Below are positions 1-5,277 of a stretch of DNA of 5,469 nt, in pieces. This stretch comes from Nitrospinales bacterium. GTDB taxonomy: Bacteria; Nitrospinota_A; UBA7883; JACRGQ01. The stretch is from assembly GCA_023248615.1 (NCBI GenBank), contig JAHFEI010000156.1, positions 1 to 5,469 of the forward strand, given 5' to 3'. The notes below the pieces were generated by a model, which was given only the letters and a program-made list of their open reading frames with translations, searched no databases and was not told where the DNA came from. The translations under genes and the position numbers were made by a program. Every line of letters begins with the position of its first letter. Position 1 is the stretch's first letter.

Positions 1-585
1 AAGCGACGGCTCGTTGGTAAAAAGCGAGATTTTGAAATTCTTCCGCTTCTTCAATTTCCTCAGGATGGTGTCGGTTATCATTGCCATCTCGTAAGCAGGC
101 CCAAGGCAGGATGCCCCCTGCACGTTGCCGAATACGAGGTTGCCGGAGCCGGACTCTATAACTCCCGCAAGCGCATCCCGCGCCAAGAGCGCCTGCCCGA
201 TACTGAAAATCGAGTGGCTGTACCCCTTCGGCCCAAGGCCGGGGACGGCGTCGGAATCCAGTTCCGAGCCGGTGGCGGCTACAAGATAGTCGTAGCCGTA
301 TTCCCCCGATTTGCCGATTACCAGGTTCTTGCCCGGTTCCGCCCTTACGATTGTATCTTTCACAAATTCGATGCCGAGTGATTTAAGATTTTCCACAACA
401 TTGAACTGTATGCAAGCCGGGTCTTTCCATCCGGCGACTACCCAGGGAAGCGATGGGGCGAAGGTAAAACTCTCCTCCGAAGATACGATGCGGACGGAAT
501 GCCCGTTGCCAAGGGCCTTGCGCAATTTCAGCGCGGAGTGGTACCCGCCGAAAGACGAGCCGAGTACCAGTATCCTTTTCCCCAT
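1..585 (-). CDS. SQR-like FAD-dependent oxidoreductase (C-terminus outside window)
   Basis: The first 195 codons of a flavoprotein of the sulfide:quinone oxidoreductase (SQR) / flavocytochrome c type; the reading frame is open to the window edge. These enzymes sit on the membrane and oxidise sulfide to sulfane sulfur, passing electrons to quinone. Visible motifs: an N-terminal beta-strand plus FAD-binding glycine loop, ILVLGSSFGG (residues 5-14); PWVVAGW near residue 50; the second flavin motif YDYLVAATGSEL near residues 98-109; and GASCLGPAYEM (157-167). The last matches the block around redox Cys160 of Acidithiobacillus-type SQR as I recall it, and here the cysteine is also residue 160. The other N-terminal redox cysteine of SQR appears to be Phe127 (SIFS where SQR has SICT). 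The quinone-site half and third cysteine lie outside the window, so true SQR activity is not proven. The ATG has no clear Shine-Dalgarno sequence. It follows the upstream stop by 4 nt, so translational coupling is likely. Confidence 0.85.
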   Translation of the reverse strand, partial: MGKRILVLGSSFGGYHSALKLRKALGNGHSVRIVSSEESFTFAPSLPWVVAGWKDPACIQFNVVENLKSLGIEFVKDTIVRAEPGKNLVIGKSGEYGYDYLVAATGSELDSDAVPGLGPKGYSHSIFSIGQALLARDALAGVIESGSGNLVFGNVQGASCLGPAYEMAMITDTILRKLKKRKNFKISLFTNEPSL

Positions 586-589
586 ACGG

Positions 590-949
590 CTAGAAAGTAA
601 CGTTCTTGTCCGATGCCATAATCCAGCCGTGCAAATCTTTCATGGAGCCTACTTTTATGCCGTCAATCATATCCCCGGTACCGATGCCGCAACGGTCTAT
701 ACATGTTTTGCAGAATTTCACCTCGGCTCCGGCAATGGCGGTTTCTTTCAGCATCTCCGCAAGGTTGAAATAATTTTCCGGCGGGACAATCCCCTTCCGC
801 CCGGTATCCACCCCGCTATTGATGAGGAATATCTTCACGCCGGTGCCACTTTCCATGGCCGTTTTAGCCAGCCTTAATGCGTTCCAAACTACGTCGGAAC
901 CATCGTAAGGCGCGCTACTTATTATCACCAGCAGTGAACTGTTTGCCAT
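590..949 (-). CDS. DsrE-family (DsrE/DsrF-like) small sulfur-relay protein
   Basis: A 119-residue protein of the DsrE/DsrF-like fold, the family of small cytoplasmic sulfur-handling proteins that includes TusD, DsrE and YchN. Family features: a short beta-strand start (LLVIISSAPYDGSD), a helix resembling WNALRLAKTAMESG, a strand KIFLINSGVD (39-48), and late in the protein a cysteine cluster CKTCIDRCG with Cys80, Cys83 and Cys87. The first cysteine is where the family's sulfur-carrying cysteine is usually found. A purine-rich Shine-Dalgarno sequence (GAGGGG, minus strand of 953-958) lies 3 nt before the ATG. The gene starts 25 nt before the end of the MerR-like gene and ends 4 nt before the SQR-like gene, so the three form an operon. 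A role in accepting or relaying sulfane sulfur from the flavoprotein is inferred from context. It differs from the DsrE at the right edge and lacks its GPYQHQASD motif. Confidence 0.88.
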   Translation of the reverse strand: MANSSLLVIISSAPYDGSDVVWNALRLAKTAMESGTGVKIFLINSGVDTGRKGIVPPENYFNLAEMLKETAIAGAEVKFCKTCIDRCGIGTGDMIDGIKVGSMKDLHGWIMASDKNVTF

Positions 950-1143
950 TGTCCCCTCTTCAATAAATCTTCCTGCCGCGCCGCCAAGCGGATATTTTTT
1001 ATGAACTGGATATCACTATCTGAAAAGCGGCGCTGGCCGTTTAGCCTGCCGGGCTTGATGAATCCGGCCTTTTCGTATTCGCGCAACATGCGCGGAGTGG
1101 TTTTGGTAAGCTCGGCGGCAACAGCCATGGTATATATAGGCAT
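925..1143 (-). CDS. short MerR/HspR-like transcriptional regulator
   Basis: A 72-residue DNA-binding protein with a MerR-type winged helix-turn-helix: YTMAVAAELTKTTPRML (4-20) gives the helix-turn-helix, REYEKAGFIKPGR (21-33) is the typical recognition-to-wing segment, and RRFSDSDIQFIKNIR (38-52) is the wing followed by the next helix. MerR proteins normally run past 100 residues, with a dimerisation coiled coil and effector domain. Here the chain stops soon after the DNA-binding fold, and no effector cysteines of the MerR type are seen; HspR-like members are also short. The start at 1143 is chosen because GGAAAG lies 5 nt upstream. An in-frame ATG at 1167 would add 8 residues and the frame opens at 1236, but neither of those has a good ribosome site. 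The 3' end overlaps the DsrE-like gene by 25 nt. It probably regulates its own operon and perhaps the divergent gene. Confidence 0.8.
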   Translation of the reverse strand: MPIYTMAVAAELTKTTPRMLREYEKAGFIKPGRLNGQRRFSDSDIQFIKNIRLAARQEDLLKRGQWQTVHCW

Positions 1144-1239
1144 GGAACTTTCCGCATCCGGTCTCATGCCGAAATGGTACCACGATTCCTCGAATAGTTG
1201 GGAGCTTACCCTTAATTTTTGGGAGTATAATGTCACACG
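1144..1239. promoter_or_regulatory. divergent intergenic region between merR-like gene and gmhB
   Basis: A 96-nt spacer with transcription leaving in both directions. It contains an 8-bp perfect palindrome TGGTACCA (1175-1182), which lies in the leader of the MerR-like gene and could be an operator half of its own regulator. At the right end is a perfect TATAAT. Its complement strand offers TATACT (minus strand of 1224-1229) as a possible -10 for the left operon, but the upstream -35 match is only about 3 of 6. Divergent, overlapping promoters are thus plausible; the exact elements are not secure. Confidence 0.4.
1226..1231 (+). promoter_or_regulatory. perfect -10 hexamer just before gmhB
   Basis: TATAAT ends 8 nt before the gmhB ATG. 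If used as a sigma-70 -10 box, transcription would start about 1-3 nt before the start codon and give a leaderless mRNA. No good -35 lies 16-18 nt upstream; TTGGGA at 1198-1203 is too far, with a 22-nt spacer. Confidence 0.35.
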
Positions 1240-1818
1240 ATGAAAACGATAAAAGCGGCATTTCTGGACAGGGACGGAACCATCAATGTGGAAAAAGGGT
1301 ACCTAAACAACCCCGATGACGTGGAGTTGTATCCCAATGCCGCCAAAGCGATAAAAAGGTTCAACGACGCGGGGTTCGTGGTCTTCGGCATCTCAAACCA
1401 ATCCGGCATCGCACGCGGCTACTTTACGGCTGACCAAGTGCGGGAAGTAAACGGAAGGGTAATGGAACTTCTGGTCGCCGAAAACGCCGAAGTAAAAGAA
1501 ATCCTTTTCTGCCCCCACCACCCCAAGGGCATAGTGCCGGAATTTTCCATCCCCTGCGAGTGCAGGAAACCAGGAACCGGAATGGTAAAGACTGCCCTGG
1601 AAAAATACGGCTTCACGCTTTCCGAAAGCGTGGTCATAGGCGACAAGATATGCGATGTGGAACTGGGTAAAAATATCGGAGCCAGGACAGCACTTGTGGA
1701 AACCGGATACGGCAAGGAAGAGATGGTAAAAATCGGCGAAACCGGGTCGCCGAAGCCGGATTTTTTTGCAAGTGGCCTGTGGGAAGCAACACTACTGCTG
1801 TTGAACGGACATCGTTGA
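1240..1818 (+). CDS. gmhB: D-glycero-D-manno-heptose 1,7-bisphosphate 7-phosphatase
   Basis: A 192-residue cytoplasmic HAD-superfamily phosphatase. GmhB removes the 7-phosphate of heptose 1,7-bisphosphate on the way to ADP-heptose for the lipopolysaccharide inner core. The catalytic motifs are complete: nucleophile and acid in DRDGT (Asp10, Asp12), motif II SNQSG (52-56), motif III lysine in CRKPGTGM (Lys110), and motif IV GDKICD (Asp135, Asp139). The structural zinc site typical of GmhB and the HisB N-domain is present as Cys91, His93, Cys106 and Cys108. The length matches GmhB (about 190 residues) and argues against a HisB fusion. HisB-N-type histidinol phosphatase remains a weaker alternative. 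The start is fixed by the FLDRDGT motif close to the N-terminus. GGGAG (1221-1225) is 14 nt from the ATG, too far for a normal ribosome site, so translation may be leaderless or weak. No other heptose genes are in view. Confidence 0.92.
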   Translation: MKTIKAAFLDRDGTINVEKGYLNNPDDVELYPNAAKAIKRFNDAGFVVFGISNQSGIARGYFTADQVREVNGRVMELLVAENAEVKEILFCPHHPKGIVPEFSIPCECRKPGTGMVKTALEKYGFTLSESVVIGDKICDVELGKNIGARTALVETGYGKEEMVKIGETGSPKPDFFASGLWEATLLLLNGHR

Positions 1819-1827
1819 GCGTGTGTC

Positions 1828-1864
1828 CGGTTCCGCGCGGAACCGAAAACCTGCCGCTCCGGCA
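1828..1864. repeat. two tandem hairpins downstream of gmhB
   Basis: Right after the gmhB stop lies an 18-bp perfect palindrome CGGTTCCGCGCGGAACCG (1828-1845), which as RNA gives a 7-bp stem with a GCGC loop. Six nt later comes a second small hairpin TGCCG-CTC-CGGCA (1852-1864). No T-run follows on either strand, so this is not a classical intrinsic terminator. It could be a weak or Rho-independent-like terminator, an mRNA 3'-end stabiliser or a protein binding site. Confidence 0.6.
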
Positions 1865-1906
1865 ATAAGACCCAAAAAATCATGATGCCCTACCCCTTAT
1901 CTGCTG

Positions 1907-1912
1907 TAATAT
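1907..1912 (+). promoter_or_regulatory. possible -10 box for the dacB/PBP4-type gene
   Basis: TAATAT (4 of 6 to consensus), preceded directly by TG, ends 12 nt before the ATG at 1925. No convincing -35 is seen. If real, the transcript leader would be only about 5-7 nt. Confidence 0.25.
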
Positions 1913-1924
1913 GTCGGTTCAAAA

Positions 1925-3394
1925 ATGAAGGCATATAATCACATGGGCTACGGATATACAGCGGTGCTACCAAGGGCCATAGGTCTCGCGTTGGCAATGT
2001 TGCTGGCTGGCTCTCCTGCGTGGGCAGGCTCAAGCGGCGGGTTCAGGGGCAGGCTTGAAAGGATAATGGATAACCCCTGTATAAAGCGGGCAAAGGTCTG
2101 CCTGGTCGTTAAATCCGCCAGTTCGGGCGAAGTCTTTTACCAGAAAAACCCGGATGAGCAAATGGTCCCGGCCTCCAACATGAAAATCCTGACAGCGGCA
2201 ACCGCCATAAAAACACTAAAACCCTGGTACAAGTTCGACACTATCGTTTCCTACTCCGGCGAAAAGAAAGGCGATGTGCTGTACGGCGACCTGGTAGTCA
2301 GCGGACGCGCCGACCCGCACCTTTCCACGGAAGACCTTTGGTCTATCGCCAATGAAACACATAAACGCGGCATCCACCAGATAAAGGGCAACTTGGTGCT
2401 TGACGACGGCTACTTTGATGGCGAGCCGTTTCCCGCAGGCTGGCATATTTCATCCATACGAAAAGCCTACGAGGCGCCAGGCGGAGCATTGTCGCTTAAT
2501 TTCAACACCGCCACAATCACGGTTTTCCCGCCCAGCGGCGGTTCCGCCAAACCTCTGGTTGTCACCGACCCGCAAACTCCCTACTTCACGGTTGTGAACA
2601 ACATGATATCTGCGGAGAGAGGCAGGACATTCGTGGCGATACGCCTGAAACCAAGAGCCGATGGCGGAGAGATACTGGAGGTTATCGGCAAGGTGCGCCC
2701 CAACACCCACGAAACATACTATTACCGTTCCATCGCTAATCCGGTCTATTACTTCGGGCAAACACTCCACGAACTCCTTAAAAACTCCGGGGTGGCCGTT
2801 AGCGGAGAGATAGTACACTCGCAACCATCCAAACCGACAAAAAAGTTGTTTATCCATACCTCGCGCCCCCTTATCCACCAAGTGATGGACATGAACAAGT
2901 TCAGCAACAACTTCATGGCGGAACAACTGCTGAAAACAATAGGCGCGGAAGAGGTTTCCAACCCCGGCACTGTCGGCAAAGGGGTGTCGGTGGTGGAAAA
3001 ACTTCTCAACTCGTGGGGCTTTGCCAACCGGTTCCACGTCACGGATGGTTCCGGCCTAAGCAAGGACAACAGGCTCTCCTGCTCCCTGCTGGCCGATGTG
3101 CTGGAAAAAATGTACAAGGAATGGGAAGGCGGGCCGGAGTTCATGACTTCCCTTGCAATCATGGGAAAAGAAGGCTCGGTCAGCAAAAGGAATTTTTCCG
3201 CCGATAGCCCCATACGGGTGAAAACAGGAACGCTGGATAACGTAAGCGCCCTTAGCGGCTACTATCCCGTAAGCAACGGGGATGTGCTGGCCTTCTCGAT
3301 GATATTTAACGAGCTGGCATGCTACAACGGCATGGCCAAACATATACAAAACAGGTTGCTTCTGGAGTTCGACACGGTACACGACGATAGGTAA
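1925..3394 (+). CDS. dacB: D-alanyl-D-alanine carboxypeptidase/endopeptidase, PBP4 type (peptidase S13)
   Basis: A 489-residue exported penicillin-binding protein of the DacB/PBP4 family, close in length to E. coli DacB (477). These periplasmic enzymes trim D-Ala from peptidoglycan stem peptides and cut D-Ala-mDAP crosslinks. The three active-site motifs are intact: SNMK (Ser84 nucleophile, Lys87), SNN (327-329) and KTG (433-435). The S13 hallmark DGSGLS (374-379) and the GDLVVSGRADPHLS block (121-134) are also present. The stretch between the SxxK and SxN motifs is long, as expected for the extra domains of this family. An N-terminal signal peptide has a hydrophobic core AIGLALAMLLAG (18-29) and a likely cleavage site AWA|G after residue 34. 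The start is uncertain: the ATG at 1925 has no Shine-Dalgarno sequence, while an in-frame ATG at 1943 has AAGG 11 nt upstream; both keep the signal peptide. The gene lies 106 nt after gmhB, in the same direction. Confidence 0.93.
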   Translation: MKAYNHMGYGYTAVLPRAIGLALAMLLAGSPAWAGSSGGFRGRLERIMDNPCIKRAKVCLVVKSASSGEVFYQKNPDEQMVPASNMKILTAATAIKTLKPWYKFDTIVSYSGEKKGDVLYGDLVVSGRADPHLSTEDLWSIANETHKRGIHQIKGNLVLDDGYFDGEPFPAGWHISSIRKAYEAPGGALSLNFNTATITVFPPSGGSAKPLVVTDPQTPYFTVVNNMISAERGRTFVAIRLKPRADGGEILEVIGKVRPNTHETYYYRSIANPVYYFGQTLHELLKNSGVAVSGEIVHSQPSKPTKKLFIHTSRPLIHQVMDMNKFSNNFMAEQLLKTIGAEEVSNPGTVGKGVSVVEKLLNSWGFANRFHVTDGSGLSKDNRLSCSLLADVLEKMYKEWEGGPEFMTSLAIMGKEGSVSKRNFSADSPIRVKTGTLDNVSALSGYYPVSNGDVLAFSMIFNELACYNGMAKHIQNRLLLEFDTVHDDR

Positions 3395-3553
3395 CGAAAG
3401 CCCCCGCCCGATCCCATGGAAAAATACGGCTGAAAGTCATTTGCCATTTGGCAATGGTCGCCCTACATCCCTATTACAGCCACACCATACCTGTGGTACA
3501 TACCCTACATGCCAAAGCGTTAATACCTGACTAAAACTATTGATTTTCAAATG

Positions 3554-3620
3554 ATAGCATCCCCCACAATTAGGGAATAACACTTGCACTAATACTGCCT
3601 AATCCATAGGGTGATGCTAT
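3554..3620. repeat. nested inverted repeat upstream of the fadL-type gene
   Basis: Three correctly nested pairings: outer ATAGCATC (3554-3561) with GATGCTAT (3613-3620), 8 of 8; then CCC (3562-3564) with GGG (3609-3611), leaving one bulged T; then ATTAGG (3569-3574) with CCTAAT (3598-3603), 6 of 6. A 23-nt apical loop (3575-3597) remains. This gives 17 base pairs in order. It could be a folded RNA leader if transcription starts upstream, or a pair of operator sites that loop DNA around a promoter lying inside it. Confidence 0.55.
3573..3588 (+). promoter_or_regulatory. weak sigma-54-like -24/-12 element, possible fadL promoter
   Basis: GG (3574-3575) and GC (3586-3587) are spaced by exactly 10 nt. 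The -12 element TTGCA (3584-3588) is perfect, but the -24 half GGGAAT is poor against TGGCAC (GG and one A match). It lies in the loop of the nested inverted repeat. Predicted transcription start is near 3599, about 80 nt before the ATG. An alternative is the extended -10 TGCTATATC at 3615-3623, which has no good -35. Confidence 0.3.
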
Positions 3621-3657
3621 ATCTTTTAAGGGGACACGGACTGCGTCATCAAATTGT

Positions 3658-3679
3658 TTAATCTTTGAAGGGGGATTAA
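3658..3679 (+). promoter_or_regulatory. ribosome binding site of the fadL-type gene inside a small hairpin
   Basis: A strong Shine-Dalgarno sequence GAAGGGGGA (3667-3675) lies 4-5 nt before the ATG at 3679. TTAATC (3658-3663) is perfectly complementary to GATTAA (3674-3679), so most of the Shine-Dalgarno sequence would be displayed in a 10-nt loop while the first base of the start codon is paired. The stem is AT-rich and weak; its regulatory value is uncertain. Confidence 0.5.
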
Positions 3680-4992
3680 TGAAAAAAATCGGGATACTGG
3701 GCTTTTTAGCGCTACTCTGCTTTAGCAGTAGCGCCTGGGCGACAAACGGCATACAGTTGGCCGGTATTGGCGCCTACGGCACCTCAATGGGCGGAGCGGT
3801 AACCGCCGCGCCTTTTGATACGACCACTGCGGTTACAAATCCTGCCGGCCTCACAAAAATCGGCACAAGGGCGGATTTCAACTTTGAGATGTTCATGCCC
3901 AAACGTAACGTAGATTTCACTGGCGCGGGCGGGGCTAAAACTGAAGGGGGGACCAATTCTTACCTCATCCCCTCCATAGGGTGTAGCGCACCTATTGACG
4001 ATGAAAGCACCCTCTTCTTCGGCGGCGGCATGTTTGTCGTTTCCGGCATGGGCGTGGACTACGACACAATCAATACAACCTACCTCCAGGCTTCGGGCGG
4101 GGTAAATGGGCCTTTGATGAAGGGGCGGATGTACTCGCAATACCAGTTCTGGAAGATGGCTCCAACGCTTGCGAAAAAGTTCAACGATAAGCTGTCGGTC
4201 GGCCTGGCGCTGAATATAGACTACCAGCAGATGGCATACAAAAACTGGTTCACCCAGTCCGCCTCGGGCTCGCCCTACCTAAGCGCCATGGGCGTAGACC
4301 TCTCCACCCCGTCCGGCGCGATGGGCTTTGGGTTCACCGTCGGCGCAATTTACGACATGAGCGACACGATTACCGTGGGCGCTTCGTACGCCTCGAAGCA
4401 GACTTTCGCGGACATGGAATACAGGCTAATGAAAGGCAACGTAACGAACTCAGTGGGAACCACCCAGTATATGAGTACCGACTCCACATATAAGTGGACT
4501 GGCATGGACGCGCCACAGCAGTACTCTTTGGGCGCGGCAGTAAAAGCGACCCCAGAGCTGACCGTGACACTGGACTACAAGTGGATAAACTACAGCGACA
4601 CGTTCAAGACCCAACACCTCACCGGCACCTTTACCGATTTCTCCGGCGCCGCCATTGCATCTACAAGCATGCCGCTGAACTTCGGCTGGAAAGATATCAA
4701 CGTGTATGCCCTCGGCTTGCAGTACCAAGTGGGTGATTCCGGTTGGATTCGCGCAGGCTACAACCAGGGCGACAGTCCGATAGACAACGCCGCCGTTGAT
4801 TCCAACTGGGCGTTTCCGGCTATCGCAAAAACCCACTTCATGCTGGGCGGGACGAAGAATATCGGTACGCACTGGCAGGTTGCCTTCGCTTACGAAAACG
4901 TGGCCAACGAAACTATGACGGGAGCTTCGGGAGCCAAAATATCACTCGCAGAGACCTCATACACTCTCGGACTTTCATACCTCTTCCGCTAG
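3679..4992 (+). CDS. FadL/TodX-type outer membrane channel (OmpP1 family)
   Basis: A 437-residue outer membrane beta-barrel of the FadL/OmpP1/TodX family, which carries long-chain fatty acids or other hydrophobic molecules across the outer membrane. The signal peptide is clear: MKK, a hydrophobic core GILGFLALLCF, and cleavage after AWA at residue 21. The mature N-terminus has the family hatch pattern: TNGIQLAGIGAYGTSMGGA (22-40), then the conserved NPAG (54-57). The rest shows many alternating strand segments with aromatic girdles, such as LSVGLALNIDY and YTLGLSYLF. The length matches FadL (about 420-450). The chain ends in YLFR, so the usual terminal Phe is second to last, a small departure from the BAM recognition signal. 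The start is fixed by a strong ribosome site and the signal peptide. It is a single-gene unit with its own upstream region and a strong terminator. The substrate cannot be read from sequence; fadL of E. coli should not be assumed as orthologue. Confidence 0.9.
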   Translation: MKKIGILGFLALLCFSSSAWATNGIQLAGIGAYGTSMGGAVTAAPFDTTTAVTNPAGLTKIGTRADFNFEMFMPKRNVDFTGAGGAKTEGGTNSYLIPSIGCSAPIDDESTLFFGGGMFVVSGMGVDYDTINTTYLQASGGVNGPLMKGRMYSQYQFWKMAPTLAKKFNDKLSVGLALNIDYQQMAYKNWFTQSASGSPYLSAMGVDLSTPSGAMGFGFTVGAIYDMSDTITVGASYASKQTFADMEYRLMKGNVTNSVGTTQYMSTDSTYKWTGMDAPQQYSLGAAVKATPELTVTLDYKWINYSDTFKTQHLTGTFTDFSGAAIASTSMPLNFGWKDINVYALGLQYQVGDSGWIRAGYNQGDSPIDNAAVDSNWAFPAIAKTHFMLGGTKNIGTHWQVAFAYENVANETMTGASGAKISLAETSYTLGLSYLFR

Positions 4993-5011
4993 AAGGTATC
5001 ACCATCCTGTG

Positions 5012-5041
5012 AAGGGGGGCTTCCCAAAGCCCCCCTTTTTT
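5012..5041 (+). terminator. intrinsic terminator after the fadL-type gene
   Basis: Arm AAGGGGGGCTT (5012-5022), loop CCCA (5023-5026), arm AAGCCCCCCTT (5027-5037): 11 perfect pairs with a core of six G-C pairs plus C-G. A run of six T (5036-5041) follows at once. It sits 20 nt after the stop codon and ends the transcript before the dsrE regulatory region. Confidence 0.95.
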
Positions 5042-5080
5042 ATTATCACCGCCTCCCGCACTTCTCCGTCAGCTGGATAC

Positions 5081-5101
5081 TATGGCAATAAGACCATATG
5101 G
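5081..5101. repeat. short dyad, possible activator site
   Basis: TATGG (5081-5085) pairs with CCATA (5094-5098) around CAATAAGA, and CCATATGG (5094-5101) is itself a palindrome. It lies about 190-205 nt upstream of the predicted dsrE transcription start, within range for an enhancer of a sigma-54 promoter. Alone it is weak evidence. Confidence 0.3.
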
Positions 5102-5181
5102 TGCACTTTCCCAACAGTTGCTAAACGGGATAACTCAAATTCCGCTCCAATAAATTGCGAGACAATGATACATCTTTTATT

Positions 5182-5226
5182 CAATAAGTTAGCACAGTAA
5201 ATATAATTTAAAACTTTGACTTATTG
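5182..5226. repeat. concentric inverted repeat upstream of dsrE
   Basis: Outer arms CAATAAGT (5182-5189) and ACTTATTG (5219-5226) are perfect complements. Inner arms TAAAT (5198-5202) and ATTTA (5206-5210) are also perfect, and both pairs share the same centre at 5204. The centre overlaps a perfect TATAAT (5202-5207) with no good -35. The element lies about 60-105 nt upstream of the predicted sigma-54 start, the usual place for enhancer-binding activators or bending proteins. Sequences one mismatch from the IHF consensus occur at 5179-5191 (plus) and 5209-5221 (minus). Confidence 0.5.
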
Positions 5227-5261
5227 CCGCCGTAAAAAACAGATTAAGGCCGTATTTTTAG

Positions 5262-5277
5262 TGGCATAGATATTGCC
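5262..5277 (+). promoter_or_regulatory. sigma-54 (-24/-12) promoter for dsrE
   Basis: TGGCATAGATATTGCC matches the sigma-54 consensus TGGCACG-N4-TTGCW at 9 of 12 defined positions: TGGCA and TTGC are exact. The invariant GG (5263-5264) and GC (5275-5276) are separated by exactly 10 nt. Predicted transcription start is near 5287, giving a leader of about 63 nt before the dsrE ATG. Transcription would need a bacterial enhancer-binding protein, which is not encoded in this window. Confidence 0.6.

Larger units (their letters stand above)
3395..3678. other. intergenic region between dacB and the fadL-type gene
   Basis: 284 nt without a credible gene. The left part holds an imperfect hairpin around TTGCCA-TT-TGGCAA (3441-3454), which extends to 3438-3456 with one bulged T. 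It has no T-run, so no clear terminator for dacB is visible. The right part holds a nested inverted repeat, candidate promoter elements and the ribosome site of the next gene, listed separately. Confidence 0.6.

Noticed and set aside
311..877. 188-codon plus-strand reading frame antisense to the SQR-like and DsrE-like genes
   Set aside because: Its product has no recognisable domain, while the minus strand carries two clear protein families across the same DNA.
1419..1883. 154-codon minus-strand reading frame antisense to gmhB
   Set aside because: It mirrors conserved gmhB motifs and has no family features; it is a shadow of the real gene.
2450..3213. Long minus-strand reading frames antisense to the PBP4-type gene
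   Set aside because: The plus strand holds all three penicillin-binding motifs in frame; the antisense products look random.
3438..3456. Hairpin after the dacB-type gene as a terminator
   Set aside because: The stem is short with a 2-nt loop and no T-run follows, so it was described only as an inverted repeat.
3604..3984. TCCATAGGGTG repeated upstream of and inside the fadL-type gene
   Set aside because: The second copy is ordinary coding sequence (3974-3984), and an 11-nt match is expected by chance in a window this size.
5009..5200. 63-codon plus-strand reading frame after the fadL-type gene
   Set aside because: It begins inside the region of the intrinsic terminator and encodes its GC arms; it has no ribosome site separate from the hairpin and no family resemblance.
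5216..5244. TTGACT as a -35 box for dsrE
   Set aside because: No hexamer 16-18 nt downstream matches a -10 at more than about 3 of 6 positions; the sigma-54 element is better.
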